Under the pieces are notes generated by a model that saw only the letters and a program-made list of their open reading frames with translations, was not told the origin of the DNA and made no database searches. This document shows, one piece after another, positions 34,246 through 42,964 of a stretch of DNA of 64,000 bases. The DNA is from a virus, in the IMG/VR virus record IMGVR_UViG_3300033143_006101, positions 124,001 to 188,000 of that record. One strand, written 5' to 3'. Each line of letters opens with the position of its first letter. Within the stretch, counting starts at the first letter, position 1. Position numbers and translations under genes: made by a program.

Positions 34246-34824
34246 TCACTTCTTCTTCCTTTTCCGCTTATCTCTCATGTATTCTTCTATTGTTTCCATA
34301 ATATCATTTAATTTAACAAACTCACTTAATAACCGAGAATCTCTTCTCTCCTCATGCTCGAATCTTCTTATTGTACCTATTGCATCTGCTGTTCTTCTTT
34401 TTTTGTACTTGTTTAACAGATCACCAAAACTACCCACACCAGAAGAACGCTCTAATCGAAATGCAAATGTTGATATAGATTTTAATATTAAGCAAGGGTT
34501 GACTCCTGCATTATACATGAAAGGAGGAGCCTCATCCCAAAGAACTTTATAATACAGATCAAATTCATCTATCACTGTACCTCCACCCAGAGCATCATGC
34601 ATTATATATTCACCGATTCTTTCCTTCTTTACTTTACCCAATAGTCGATCAATATTTTCTTGTAATACAGCAGGGTCTTGTAACTTATGCTCTTGATCAC
34701 CGTACATCTCCTTTAGTTTTCTCCGCTTTGGTAGGGATATCAGGTGAACCGGTTGAGCAGGTAAAACTGGTCTTCTAGATATCTCACGAACAAGTACTCC
34801 AGGTGCTTTGTGTAACATTGCCAT
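34246..34824 (-). CDS. Hypothetical protein
   Basis: 192 aa from ATG 34824, which follows AAGGAGGATATA; the frame from 34842 contains that RBS. It is basic with a KRKRKKK tail and not recognised. It could bind nucleic acid. Confidence 0.55.
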   Translation of the reverse strand: MAMLHKAPGVLVREISRRPVLPAQPVHLISLPKRRKLKEMYGDQEHKLQDPAVLQENIDRLLGKVKKERIGEYIMHDALGGGTVIDEFDLYYKVLWDEAPPFMYNAGVNPCLILKSISTFAFRLERSSGVGSFGDLLNKYKKRRTADAIGTIRRFEHEERRDSRLLSEFVKLNDIMETIEEYMRDKRKRKKK

Positions 34825-34834
34825 TATATCCTCC

Positions 34835-35092
34835 TTAATCACTCTTAGATGATTCTACTTTAATACTAAAAGGACTTACCATTTTAATAATCATTCCCAT
34901 AAAACCTATCACAACAAATAAACATACTGTATCCCAAAAACCTATAGCTTGATACTTCTGAGGAAGAAAATCAAAGTATTCCTTTCCTATATCTAATACA
35001 GTCCAGAAAAACCAGAAAGGCACTGATACACTGCATTTAATTAAAAAATCAACAATCCAACCTACAATAGGTATAGCATTAATAGCACTCAT
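34835..35092 (-). CDS. Two-TM membrane protein
   Basis: 85 aa with two hydrophobic segments (about 5-35 and 53-72) and a short charged tail. AAGGAGGAGTAACA precedes the ATG. It is holin-like in layout but has no family match. Confidence 0.55.
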   Translation of the reverse strand: MSAINAIPIVGWIVDFLIKCSVSVPFWFFWTVLDIGKEYFDFLPQKYQAIGFWDTVCLFVVIGFMGMIIKMVSPFSIKVESSKSD

Positions 35093-35094
35093 TG

Positions 35095-35285
35095 TTACTC
35101 CTCCTTTTTCATTTTATCTTTTAATTTATATATTTCTCTCATACATTCTAATATAGAAACAAGAGCCCCTATTATAATAACATCATACATTGCTGGAAAC
35201 TCACCTCTTGCAAACAATAATGATACAATAAAAGCAATCACCATATTAATAATCAAAACACCAATAGGTCTAAAAAGTCCACCAT
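35095..35285 (-). pseudogene. Small membrane protein gene with frameshift
   Basis: An RBS (AAGGAG) and ATG 35285 give only MVDFL then a short frame. One extra T in the T5 run (35276-35272) would join MVDFF to the open frame RPIGVLIINMVIAFIVSLLF...MREIYKLKDKMKKEE, which ends at 35095. The full product would be a 63-aa two-TM protein. Either a one-base consensus error or a real slippage mutation. Confidence 0.5.
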
Positions 35286-35286
35286 A

Positions 35287-35880
35287 CTACATTCTCCTTA
35301 TATGAAATCTATTAGTTATTATATAATTATTCTTCACTTGACTTTCAAAGTAATCATCAATGACCATAGTAGCAAAATTAACCATAAAATGTATGAAAGG
35401 AATTGCACTTCTTACTTCACAGATATCTTCTGCATCCGGATCCACACTTCCAGGTACAGTGTACTTCTCATCCCATGTTACTTCCCCTGACAATTCCGGA
35501 GAGAAGCCTATATGCAAGCAAGCAACATCTTTAGATAATTCAGCCACTAGACTTCTGGATTCTTTATTATCAAAACAATCCAATACTAACACATCCTTTT
35601 TATCAATACCATCTAAAATATCAATTATGTCCGTAAACTTTTCTATCTTCTTTTGAATGGGAGTATACTTCATCTTTCTCACAAACCTCGGGAACACTGC
35701 CTGCATAGCCATTGTCTTATACAATCCAATATGCTCTAAAAAATAGGGTTGAATAGGAATATTTCTGTCCTCTACCTCATCACAATCCACCCCAATATAC
35801 TCAAAATCTGAATACTTTTTAGCTAATTGAAGTAATAAATTCCCTCCCAATGCTCCTAACCCCATTACACATATTAACAT
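35287..35880 (-). CDS. ThiF/E1-like Rossmann protein
   Basis: 197 aa. ICVMGLGALGGNLLLQLAK (GxGxxG), GVDCDEVEDRNI (Asp, then Arg-Asn), QPYFLEHIGLYKTMA (Lys) and VLDCFDNKESR (Asp) follow the order of the E1/ThiF/MoeB adenylation domain. No catalytic Cys domain is obvious. E1-like proteins activate a ubiquitin-like or peptide C-terminus. A JAMM-like gene lies 2 kb upstream in the same operon. TTTAAGGAGGAAAAA precedes the ATG. Confidence 0.75.
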   Translation of the reverse strand: MLICVMGLGALGGNLLLQLAKKYSDFEYIGVDCDEVEDRNIPIQPYFLEHIGLYKTMAMQAVFPRFVRKMKYTPIQKKIEKFTDIIDILDGIDKKDVLVLDCFDNKESRSLVAELSKDVACLHIGFSPELSGEVTWDEKYTVPGSVDPDAEDICEVRSAIPFIHFMVNFATMVIDDYFESQVKNNYIITNRFHIRRM

Positions 35881-35890
35881 TTTTTCCTCC

Positions 35891-36495
35891 TTAAATAGTT
35901 ACATGTTTCCAAATTTTACCATTTTTAATATCATAAATGTTTCTATAAGTAACACCATATTTTTTATATATTTGAGCAGGTTTACTACCATTACCCAATT
36001 CTTTTTTAATTTCCCGAACTTGTCTTTCAGTTAGTTTAGACACGCCTATGCGTTCGCCCTTAGCTTGCCTATTCCTTTTTACCATATCTTGTATATTATC
36101 ATAATACGTTCCTAATTCTAAATGTTCCGGATTTATACAATTTCTAATATCACATTTATGTCTTATAATTTTACCTTTAGGAATACTTCCTTTAAACTTT
36201 TCGTATATAAATCTATGAAGCATATATACAATAGTATCTAATTCAATATGAACGTACCCATCCGTACCTGCCTTGTGTGAAGTACAAACCCAATATTCAG
36301 ATAAACCGTCAACAAGTTGCTCCTTTTCCCATTCAATTTTCTTTTGTCCCCATACAACTTTCTCTTCATTTTTTTTAACAAACTTTCTATCGCATATTTC
36401 GAAACATTATAAATTTTTGCTATTTCAACATTGGAATGCAGATCAATCAGTTTACTAATTTCTTTAATCTCTTCCTCAGCCCACTTCTTTCTCAA
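35891..36495 (-). pseudogene. HNH homing endonuclease gene, frameshifted
   Basis: A TTG start (36495) gives a helix-turn-helix segment (MRKKWAEEEIKEISKLIDL, VEIAKIYNVSKYAIESLLKK). In another frame follow EYWVCTSHKAGTDGY, LHRFIYEKFKG, HKCDIRNCINPEHLELGTY and a second C-terminal HTH. One extra A in the A8 run near 36369-36376 would fuse the two. It is a mobile HNH endonuclease inserted in the operon, now split or mis-sequenced. Confidence 0.75.
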
Positions 36496-36719
36496 TCTAT
36501 ATCTCCATCATCTTCTTTATGATTTTGTATATGAGTTTCTCCTCTTGTCTTTATAACTTCAAGTTTTTCTATCTTAAAAACAATATGCCATATTATCCAT
36601 CCAATCCATAACCTATAAATACCCTGAACAGTATCATAATCAGTCCAACAATTTACTTTAGAATAGGTAATTCTTATTTTATTAAACAATAAATCTATAG
36701 CTCTATCTAATCTACTCAT
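36492..36719 (-). CDS. Hypothetical protein
   Basis: 75 aa, not recognised. It has an aromatic hydrophobic centre (YRLWIGWIIWHIVFKI), perhaps one TM helix, and an acidic tail. ATGA overlap with the upstream kinase gene. Confidence 0.5.
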   Translation of the reverse strand: MSRLDRAIDLLFNKIRITYSKVNCWTDYDTVQGIYRLWIGWIIWHIVFKIEKLEVIKTRGETHIQNHKEDDGDID

Positions 36720-37219
36720 ATCTCCACTTTTATAATTTCTCCTTCAGGAGATAGCTCAGCTTCAATAGGATCCTCAAAGTCAGCCATCATACCTTCATAT
36801 ACTCCTTGCCATGTCTCTCTACTCTGCCCTTTAGGATCATTCATTCTATTATCAACATTATTCTGAGTCTCAGTAAAATGAACTAATACTATCTTCATAT
36901 TCACACCACGATCTTGCCGAGCCATATCTACCAAATCTATCCAATCAAGTCTCTTCTTTCTAATAATATTCGTTTCATCTATAATAATATTAAAACCATA
37001 ATCGAATGCTGTTGTCACAATATCATAACAAGCTGATCGTATAAATGGTTCATACTTTTTATCAAAAACATACTTCCCTTTTATCATTGCTCTAAGAGAA
37101 TCTCTATTTACAATCACAACATTGTCCTCTTTAGCTTTTTCTTTAGCCCAGGTACTTTTTCCAGAACCTATTATACCACATAATATATAAACAGTTACAT
37201 CAGGTGTGTTTTCACTCAT
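36716..37219 (-). CDS. P-loop kinase (polynucleotide-kinase-like)
   Basis: 167 aa. Walker A is LCGIIGSGKSTWA, NRDSLRAMI follows it, and Walker B is IIIDETNI; then KKRLDWIDL. The AAA_33/zeta-type kinase layout resembles the 5'-kinase part of T4 PNK but lacks a phosphatase domain. It may phosphorylate nucleic-acid ends or small molecules. TAGGAGGCAAACTTCG precedes the ATG. Confidence 0.75.
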   Translation of the reverse strand: MSENTPDVTVYILCGIIGSGKSTWAKEKAKEDNVVIVNRDSLRAMIKGKYVFDKKYEPFIRSACYDIVTTAFDYGFNIIIDETNIIRKKRLDWIDLVDMARQDRGVNMKIVLVHFTETQNNVDNRMNDPKGQSRETWQGVYEGMMADFEDPIEAELSPEGEIIKVEI

Positions 37220-37237
37220 CGAAGTTTGCCTCCTATT

Positions 37238-37402
37238 TTAATTATCTATTATCATCATCACAAGTGCTATAAAAGCAAAGCCCAGCCCTACAAAAGAAAG
37301 CCAACCAATATCTAATACCATAGATGCTATACTGCATGTAAGACTTATCCCAACTAAAACCCATCTGGTTGCTATATTATTTATTCTGCCCCAACTAATC
37401 AT
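37238..37402 (-). CDS. 54-aa membrane protein
   Basis: A small ORF with two hydrophobic helices (about 13-30 and 32-51). GAGGTAGAGTTCA precedes the ATG. Its position among operon genes on the same strand supports expression. Confidence 0.5.
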   Translation of the reverse strand: MISWGRINNIATRWVLVGISLTCSIASMVLDIGWLSFVGLGFAFIALVMMIIDN

Positions 37403-37441
37403 TGAACTCTACCTCTTCCTCATTTTCCTTGTCTTTATGTA

Positions 37442-37645
37442 TTACCCTAGAAGATCTATTAGATACATTTTTTCTCCATAATCACCCAGCTTATCTAATA
37501 CTTCCTTATCTGATGCCCCATCCTTAGCTTTTAATTCGGCCATCATAGTTCCATCTTTAAGAAAATAAGTATAACAATTTGAACAAAATTTATTTACAAA
37601 TTTACCAGCTATATCATACCCATCCCCATCTTTACGTTCTACAAT
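37442..37645 (-). CDS. Open frame without clear start codon
   Basis: About 67 codons open: IVERKDGDGYDIAGKFVNKFCSNC...KEVLDKLGDYGEKMYLIDLLG. It overlaps the stop of the upstream membrane protein. The only upstream candidate start is ATT or ATA; the first ATG is mid-frame. It may use a rare start or carry an error. It has one CSNC. Confidence 0.35.
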   Translation of the reverse strand: MVERKDGDGYDIAGKFVNKFCSNCYTYFLKDGTMMAELKAKDGASDKEVLDKLGDYGEKMYLIDLLG

Positions 37646-37812
37646 ATATCGATTTCTTTAGCTATAGTAGAAGCTTCTGTGACTAATCCCTCAGTTTTTT
37701 CGAGGGAATTATCTTCTTCTTTTCGATTAAGTGTGGGAAAGAAGAATTTTATAACAAATTTATATATTACCCACATTGCAAACACTATAAGAATTGCCCA
37801 AAGAACAAACAT
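37639..37812 (-). CDS. Single-TM protein
   Basis: 57 aa from ATG 37812, after GGAGGTGAATAAG. An N-terminal hydrophobic helix (MFVLWAILIVFAMWVIYKF) is followed by an acidic tail. The function is unknown. Confidence 0.5.
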   Translation of the reverse strand: MFVLWAILIVFAMWVIYKFVIKFFFPTLNRKEEDNSLEKTEGLVTEASTIAKEIDIL

Positions 37813-37813
37813 C

Positions 37814-38269
37814 TTATTCACCTCCATATGATAAATATTTTAAAAATAATAATTGATCACCAGTTAATCGTACTGGATATACCTTCTTTTCTAATAGTAA
37901 TTTCCCATGAGTATCACATCTAGTATTATCAAACCAATATCCAACCACATCATGTTTAACTGAAAATAAATCATCTTCATGAAACGTAATAATATTAAAG
38001 TAAATTACACATTCTAATGCAGTATGCCATCCTTGTACACAATTAAGATCTTTATCACTATATGTTGTCATCCCTGGGGGATGCACATGATAAAATTGTA
38101 AATCTTCCGGTATAAAATTCAGCCCTAATGTTTTAATAAAATTCCATGGACGAAAAAAATTAAACTCAACAGACCCAGCTTCTCCTATACTGTAATCTAT
38201 TATTCTATCATCATATGTAATTACTGCAGATTCAATCACTCCTATCATTCTCCTGTTAAATAACTCCAT
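37814..38269 (-). CDS. JAMM/MPN-like metalloprotease-fold protein
   Basis: 151 aa (or 144 aa if it starts at ATG 38248, which overlaps the upstream stop as ATGA). FYHVHPPGMTTYSDKDL fits the JAMM motif H-x-HP-(x)n-S-x-x-D. An upstream Glu (EFNFF or GEAG) may complete the site. JAMM proteins remove ubiquitin-like modifiers or cleave peptides. The C-terminus ends in YGGE. Its proximity to the E1-like gene is suggestive. Confidence 0.6.
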   Translation of the reverse strand: MELFNRRMIGVIESAVITYDDRIIDYSIGEAGSVEFNFFRPWNFIKTLGLNFIPEDLQFYHVHPPGMTTYSDKDLNCVQGWHTALECVIYFNIITFHEDDLFSVKHDVVGYWFDNTRCDTHGKLLLEKKVYPVRLTGDQLLFLKYLSYGGE

Positions 38270-38694
38270 GCTTTCATATAACGACCAACACGTTCCATAT
38301 CCTTTTTTCGCATATCATGTCTGTTAATTATTCTACGTAGATCCATGTTATGTTCAAGATCTTTTATTTTCACCTTACGAGCAATGCTATGCTCTTTAAT
38401 AGCTGCTATCATATTAACATATCTTTCTTCTTTATCACTTCCACTATGGTTATTTTTATCTAACAATACTAATGCATCTCGTATCTCTTCTGTCAGACCA
38501 AAATTAGCAATTTGGGTAATAGTATAAGCAGTATCTTCAGTAACGTCATGTAATACTGCTACAATTCTCTCAGTATCAGTTTCCATTTGAGTCATAACAT
38601 ACAAAGGGTGTAAGATATATGGTCTGCCACTTAGATCTTTTTGTCCTACATGAGCTTCCATTGCTAATTGTATTGCCGACTCAAGCGTTATCAT
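38245..38694 (-). CDS. SpoT/MESH1-like HD hydrolase
   Basis: 149 aa. ALQLA-type start SAIQLAMEAHVGQKDLSGRPYILHPLYV, HD motif AVLHDVTEDT, and KIKDLEHNMDLRR match the (p)ppGpp hydrolase HD domain, without a synthetase domain. It could degrade alarmones raised during infection. ATG 38694 follows GGGAGAGAAAGA. Confidence 0.8.
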   Translation of the reverse strand: MITLESAIQLAMEAHVGQKDLSGRPYILHPLYVMTQMETDTERIVAVLHDVTEDTAYTITQIANFGLTEEIRDALVLLDKNNHSGSDKEERYVNMIAAIKEHSIARKVKIKDLEHNMDLRRIINRHDMRKKDMERVGRYMKAWSYLTGE

Positions 38695-38786
38695 TCTTTC
38701 TCTCCCAAATACAAGCCGATAAAGGTTTAAGTAATAAACCAATTCCTGATACTACTGATAGTTTAAAAAATTTCTTCCTGGATATT

Positions 38787-38978
38787 TTATTCATTATCAG
38801 GCCCCTCACATTCTTCAAGTATTTCCCACCAATCTTCTTCTGAAATCATTACATCTCCATACCAACCTTCTCCATTCCAAAGACCATTTGTTTGTAGTGC
38901 TACCATCCAATCAGATTGAGAACCTTTATAATCATCAGGTGGTATTGCTGGAAGATATTCTTTTTCCTTCTTAGTCAT
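38787..38978 (-). CDS. Small acidic protein
   Basis: 63 aa, acidic and Trp-rich (WMVALQTNGLWNGEGWYGD, EEDWWEIL). It is reminiscent of DNA-mimic-like small phage proteins, but this is only a composition remark. GAGGTAATAAT precedes the ATG. Confidence 0.5.
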   Translation of the reverse strand: MTKKEKEYLPAIPPDDYKGSQSDWMVALQTNGLWNGEGWYGDVMISEEDWWEILEECEGPDNE

Positions 38979-38982
38979 ATTA

Positions 38983-39588
38983 TTACCTCGACATTTTATG
39001 TACTCTAATAGGTATTCGACTCAATGAATTTACTAAATCTTCATTCTTTATACGATAAGACATTGACAATTCCTTACTAACCTTTGCATACTCGGGGCTT
39101 TCTAACCAATCAACATATTTCATATCACCTCGAGTCTTATTACACTTTTTACAAGAAGTTATCAAATTCTTCTCTATTGAAGGACCTCCGTCTTTCCATA
39201 GTATTAAGTGATCTACTGTAAGAGGTACATCGTTCCGGCCACAGTATCGACAAGTATAATTATCTCTTCTATATACTGCCCAGGATACTCTTTGTTCTAT
39301 TTGTCTAGTTGTTTTTCGTAGTATAGCTTTACCTATTATTTTATTATCTCCCAATTCAGCCAAAACCTCTGTTTCCACGATATCCGTTTGCCGAAGAAAC
39401 TTTTTCCAGTCATCCTCATCCATCAAAAGAACCTTCATTTCATTACCGAGAGCCTCATCAAACTCGTCCGGAAAAAAACAAAGGTAGTCCCTACCATCTC
39501 CCGACCATATCGCACCCGAGATCTGTACTGTATTTCCTATATCCAATAAATTAATATCATCCAATTTCACAAAATCTTCATCTTGCAT
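38983..39588 (-). CDS. HNH nuclease domain protein
   Basis: 201 aa. An N-terminal acidic region of unknown fold is followed by HNH: WAVYRRDNYTCRYCGRND, LTVDHLILWKDGG, NLITSCKKCNKTRGD. Two CxxC pairs bind structural zinc. It may be a homing-type or accessory endonuclease. GGAGGTAGATC precedes the ATG. Confidence 0.75.
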   Translation of the reverse strand: MQDEDFVKLDDINLLDIGNTVQISGAIWSGDGRDYLCFFPDEFDEALGNEMKVLLMDEDDWKKFLRQTDIVETEVLAELGDNKIIGKAILRKTTRQIEQRVSWAVYRRDNYTCRYCGRNDVPLTVDHLILWKDGGPSIEKNLITSCKKCNKTRGDMKYVDWLESPEYAKVSKELSMSYRIKNEDLVNSLSRIPIRVHKMSR

Positions 39589-39937
39589 GATCTACCTCCA
39601 ACATTTTATATACTTTCTTTCCAGTTTTAGAATCAGGACATAATTCTAACACATCAACTTTTGATAAATCAAGACTTGGTGTATTAAATATCTCCAAGGT
39701 TCTTGCAAACACTTCATTTTTAAATTCTATATCCATATCACCCCAAGAAACACAGTGTACCGCCTGCAGAGTATTGTATATAGCAGAAGATGGGTGAATA
39801 TTTAAAATCTTACAGCAATTATCAATTGTACAGATACTAAAATGGGGTCCCTTAAACATATCTTTAAGACTAACCATGACAGCTTTTTTCTGAAAATCTA
39901 CAAGGGGCATTTTTGATGCATTATTAAATAATTCCAT
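39578..39937 (-). CDS. Hypothetical protein
   Basis: 119 aa, not recognised, with several Cys (CTIDNCCKIL). It overlaps both neighbours (4 codons into the HNH gene, 40 nt into the upstream zinc protein). The RBS is weak, and ATG 39913 is an alternative start. Confidence 0.5.
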   Translation of the reverse strand: MELFNNASKMPLVDFQKKAVMVSLKDMFKGPHFSICTIDNCCKILNIHPSSAIYNTLQAVHCVSWGDMDIEFKNEVFARTLEIFNTPSLDLSKVDVLELCPDSKTGKKVYKMLEVDHAR

Positions 39938-40194
39938 TGTACACCCACCCTAAATTCTTTTAAATCTCCACATTGCTCACATTCTAAAACAAATACTTCG
40001 CCTGTTTTATTTGTTTCTTTGGTCACCATATTCATAGATTCCAGCTTATAGCTTTCTGTTCTTTTCCATTTAGGATGTAAGCATGGAAGTACAGGTACTA
40101 ATCTTGCCAAACCACAATGCTTACAATATTGATATCCCTTTTCCACTCTATCATATTTATGAACACAAAGTTTACCTACTAACCAATTAATCAT
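39898..40194 (-). CDS. Zinc-ribbon protein
   Basis: 98 aa from ATG 40194. CKHC (about 24-27) and CEQC (about 72-75) suggest a ribbon. The function is unknown. The longer frame begins with TTG (40212) inside the HNH remnant. Confidence 0.5.
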   Translation of the reverse strand: MINWLVGKLCVHKYDRVEKGYQYCKHCGLARLVPVLPCLHPKWKRTESYKLESMNMVTKETNKTGEVFVLECEQCGDLKEFRVGVQWNYLIMHQKCPL

Positions 40195-40196
40195 AG

Positions 40197-40719
40197 CTAA
40201 AGATATCTCCAATTTTTACCATATTTTATAGAATATATAGTTTGAACCACTACATTATATTTTTTAGCTATTACACTACAACTAATTATTTTTAAATCTT
40301 TTTTAATTTGAATCACGTTTTTCTCTGTGAGTTTGACTAAAGGGTGTTTTTCTCCAATAGTATGCTTTTACTTCTTAAAATCTTATCATTAGCATTATCT
40401 TGATAAGTACCTGGATAGATATGATCTGGATTTATACATAATGAATTATCACATTTATGACAAATTATTTTATTTTGAGGAAATTTTCCAAATTTTTTCT
40501 CATAAAAATATTTTACTACTAAAAATTTTTTTCCATTCCTTTTTAAACGAGGATAGCCTCTAGTTAACGATTTTTTCTAGGAATTTTATAATAGTTTAAA
40601 GCACGTTCAATTGAACCAACACTCCTATTAAAATTTTTACTAATTTCTATATTGGTTAAATTTGTATGATTAACACAATATTTCAAATTTTCCAATTCTT
40701 GCCTAGTCCACTTCATCAT
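40197..40719 (-). pseudogene. Decayed HNH homing endonuclease
   Basis: Three segments in different frames make one HNH protein. The first is MMKWTRQELENLKYCVNHTN (HTH, ends 40564). The second is RGYPRLKRNGKKF...ICHKCDNSLCINPDHIYPGTY (HNH core). The third is GEKHPLVKLTEKNVIQIKKDL...KNWRYL (C-terminal HTH). At least two frameshifts break it. It is the same architecture as the gene at 35891. It overlaps the 3' end of the 40703 gene, consistent with insertion at a gene end. Confidence 0.7.
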
Positions 40720-41566
40720 CGTAATACCAGCCTTCTCTTTCTTTATTACGTCTTGTAATATATGTAACTCTTTCCCTCTCATATTCTTTAGCGGTTAGCA
40801 CCATACTTGTTACATTAAATTTCCTATCTCCCCCACTTGTGCAAAACCCAGCTTCAATTGTTTGAAAAGTGGACGCATCCAAGACCGAATTATAAGTTCT
40901 CCCAGTCTCCTCCAATTGCCAATCAACAAACAATCTATTGCCAGTAATAGAATATTCCAAAACTTTACTACCTACATTTCCAAATGCTAAAGCTAATCTA
41001 CCAGGCAATGACTCTGCCCATTCTTTTACTTTCTTATCATATATAACTTTTTCATCTGCTTTACGAATTGCTTCTTTTTCTAGACTATGAAACAAGTAAA
41101 GAGTCTTGAGTTCAGGGGTCACTCCTTTCTTTTCTATGATGCTCCTATCATTATCAAATTCCGATTTTACATCATAGATAAAAGCATCCTCATAGTTTAC
41201 ACTATAGTAATATAAACAATTATCTTCCCAGAGGATTGCCTTAACAGCAGAAAATGTTGGAGCAGTATTAAAATGTAACACAGTCATCATATCAATGCCA
41301 AGTTTACGTTTACCTACATCAAAATTCTGGAAGATTAGATTATTATTATACGTATAACCTTTAATAGTTTTTGCTTTCGGAAATTCTATTTCCGGTGATA
41401 CTCCTTCAATACATCCACATTCATTACCATTAAGCTTAACTTTATACCAACCATAAATATGTGCATCACACATAGTATATTTCTTCCTGTTGTATTGAAA
41501 ACACCCATCTACAATAGGAACAATAACTTCTTTGGGTCCAACAAATTTATTAAAATCAATAGACAT
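40703..41566 (-). CDS. Hypothetical protein
   Basis: 287 aa, not recognised. It has an N-terminal beta-rich part with CGC, and a charged C-terminus (YERERVTYITRRNKERE). Its start overlaps the end of the 41556 gene. Confidence 0.55.
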   Translation of the reverse strand: MSIDFNKFVGPKEVIVPIVDGCFQYNRKKYTMCDAHIYGWYKVKLNGNECGCIEGVSPEIEFPKAKTIKGYTYNNNLIFQNFDVGKRKLGIDMMTVLHFNTAPTFSAVKAILWEDNCLYYYSVNYEDAFIYDVKSEFDNDRSIIEKKGVTPELKTLYLFHSLEKEAIRKADEKVIYDKKVKEWAESLPGRLALAFGNVGSKVLEYSITGNRLFVDWQLEETGRTYNSVLDASTFQTIEAGFCTSGGDRKFNVTSMVLTAKEYERERVTYITRRNKEREGWYYDDEVD

Positions 41567-41945
41567 ACTCAGCTGGTTTCTCCGCTTTAGAAGGAACTTC
41601 TCTAGATATTCCTATAATCTCTTTTGATTCAAGTATATTACGATAGCAACTACATGCCTTTATTCTTAAACCTACTACTGTAAATTCATAAGTTTTACCC
41701 TTTTCTATATCAGAATATACATCACTACTATCACATTTCAATGCCCATATTTCATCTGTATTTTCTAATACTTCTTTATTTGTGAAAATGATATATTTAT
41801 CATCATCCCCATCTCGCTTAGTAACCTTATCCTTCACAGTAGCAACAACTGTATCCTGTGTTACTAAGTAGCATATAAGATCACCACATGCAAAAAGAAG
41901 AACAAGTACTATCCCGAGTATTATATGTGAACTATTATTATTCAT
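41556..41945 (-). CDS. Membrane-anchored small-domain protein
   Basis: 129 aa from ATG 41945 (AAGGAGAAAGAAG RBS). One N-terminal TM helix (about 7-28) precedes a soluble beta domain: VVATVKDKVTKRDGDDDKYIIFT, KTYEFTVVGLR. The layout resembles small OB-like membrane proteins of phages and bacteria. The function is unknown. Confidence 0.55.
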   Translation of the reverse strand: MNNNSSHIILGIVLVLLFACGDLICYLVTQDTVVATVKDKVTKRDGDDDKYIIFTNKEVLENTDEIWALKCDSSDVYSDIEKGKTYEFTVVGLRIKACSCYRNILESKEIIGISREVPSKAEKPAEYVY

Positions 41946-42402
41946 CTTCTTTCTCCTTCTCAATTGTATGTTCTATCCCCAATTTTAAAATATCTCTTAC
42001 TTCCATAAGAAGCATACCTAACATATTCCTACCTCTACCATTACAAATACCCCAATAAGTATCATCCCAATTATTACCTTCTATTAATTCTAAATTATGA
42101 GTATCTAATAATCGTTCTTTTAGATCAGAATGCTGAGTAAATTTAAGTAAAAGACCTAAATACATTATACTATCTTTTACCTTTTCTCAATCTTCACGCA
42201 TTCTTACTTTTCTACCTAAACGTTTCGCACTTCCAGGTCCGGGTACTCGCCTTATCTCTTCATGATCAGCTTCGAATTTAGCTTTATGAGACTGAAAAAA
42301 ATGTTCATTAGTAGGATACATTTTACCATTATAAATCATTTCTGCTTTATAAAAATTAGACAGAAAATCATAAATACCTGAAAAATTATCGATATTTTCC
42401 AT
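41938..42402 (-). pseudogene. NADAR (YbiA-like) gene with in-frame TGA
   Basis: Two segments in the same frame flank one TGA (42187-42189). The first is FSGIYDFLSNFYKAEM, YPTNEHFFQSHKA, GPGSAKRLGRKVRMRED. The second is MYLGLLLKFTQHSDLKERLLDT, LIEGNNWDDTYWG, RNMLGMLLMEVRDIL. Together they form a full NADAR domain, and the stop falls where the family has Trp (R-x-D-W). NADAR proteins hydrolyse ADP-ribosyl conjugates, including DNA guanine ADP-ribosylation, so this could counter DarT-type defence. ATG 42402 follows AGAAGAGGTA. Confidence 0.8.
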
Positions 42403-42534
42403 TACCTCTTCTCCTGCTCTTAAGCTCTTGTAATACTTCATCTTTTAATTAATCATTCGATATAGTATTAAAATAATCTAGTAATAAGCATAACTCATAA
42501 TGTGCATAATGCTTTAAACACTCTATCTTATTTT

Positions 42535-42951
42535 CTATTTTCCTATCCCCACGTCCATCATTTCTCTCAATTGCCGAATCTGTTGACATCCGCACTCTCC
42601 TATCATTGCTATTGTTTTTTTCATATTTTTTTCGTTTAAAAAGAAATCTTCTAAATGCTCCAGCACATCTCTTATCCCTAATTCTTTAACAGTATCCTCA
42701 TGCACATAAGAAATAGGTCGCTTAAAAATACGACCCATTGCAATGTTTCTTCCCATTTCTTTATTATAATTCTTATCGGCAGGGTGAAGAACAGCTATAC
42801 CTACACGATAAGCCGAATCTATTTGTGCCATTACAATCGTAAATTTACGTCCACCATTCTTATGGCAGTGACGAATGTAAGGCGTTACTTCTAAATGATT
42901 ATTTTCATCATCTTGTGTATAACACAGTACTCCTCCAGCAAAAGTAACCAT
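42535..42951 (-). CDS. Hypothetical protein
   Basis: 138 aa, not recognised, alpha/beta. It has His/Cys residues (RHCHKNGG, ECGC) that could bind metal. AAGGAGAATGAT precedes the ATG. It is directly downstream of the Ro60 gene and probably in its operon. Confidence 0.55.
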   Translation of the reverse strand: MVTFAGGVLCYTQDDENNHLEVTPYIRHCHKNGGRKFTIVMAQIDSAYRVGIAVLHPADKNYNKEMGRNIAMGRIFKRPISYVHEDTVKELGIRDVLEHLEDFFLNEKNMKKTIAMIGECGCQQIRQLREMMDVGIGK

Positions 42952-42964
42952 ATCATTCTCCTTA

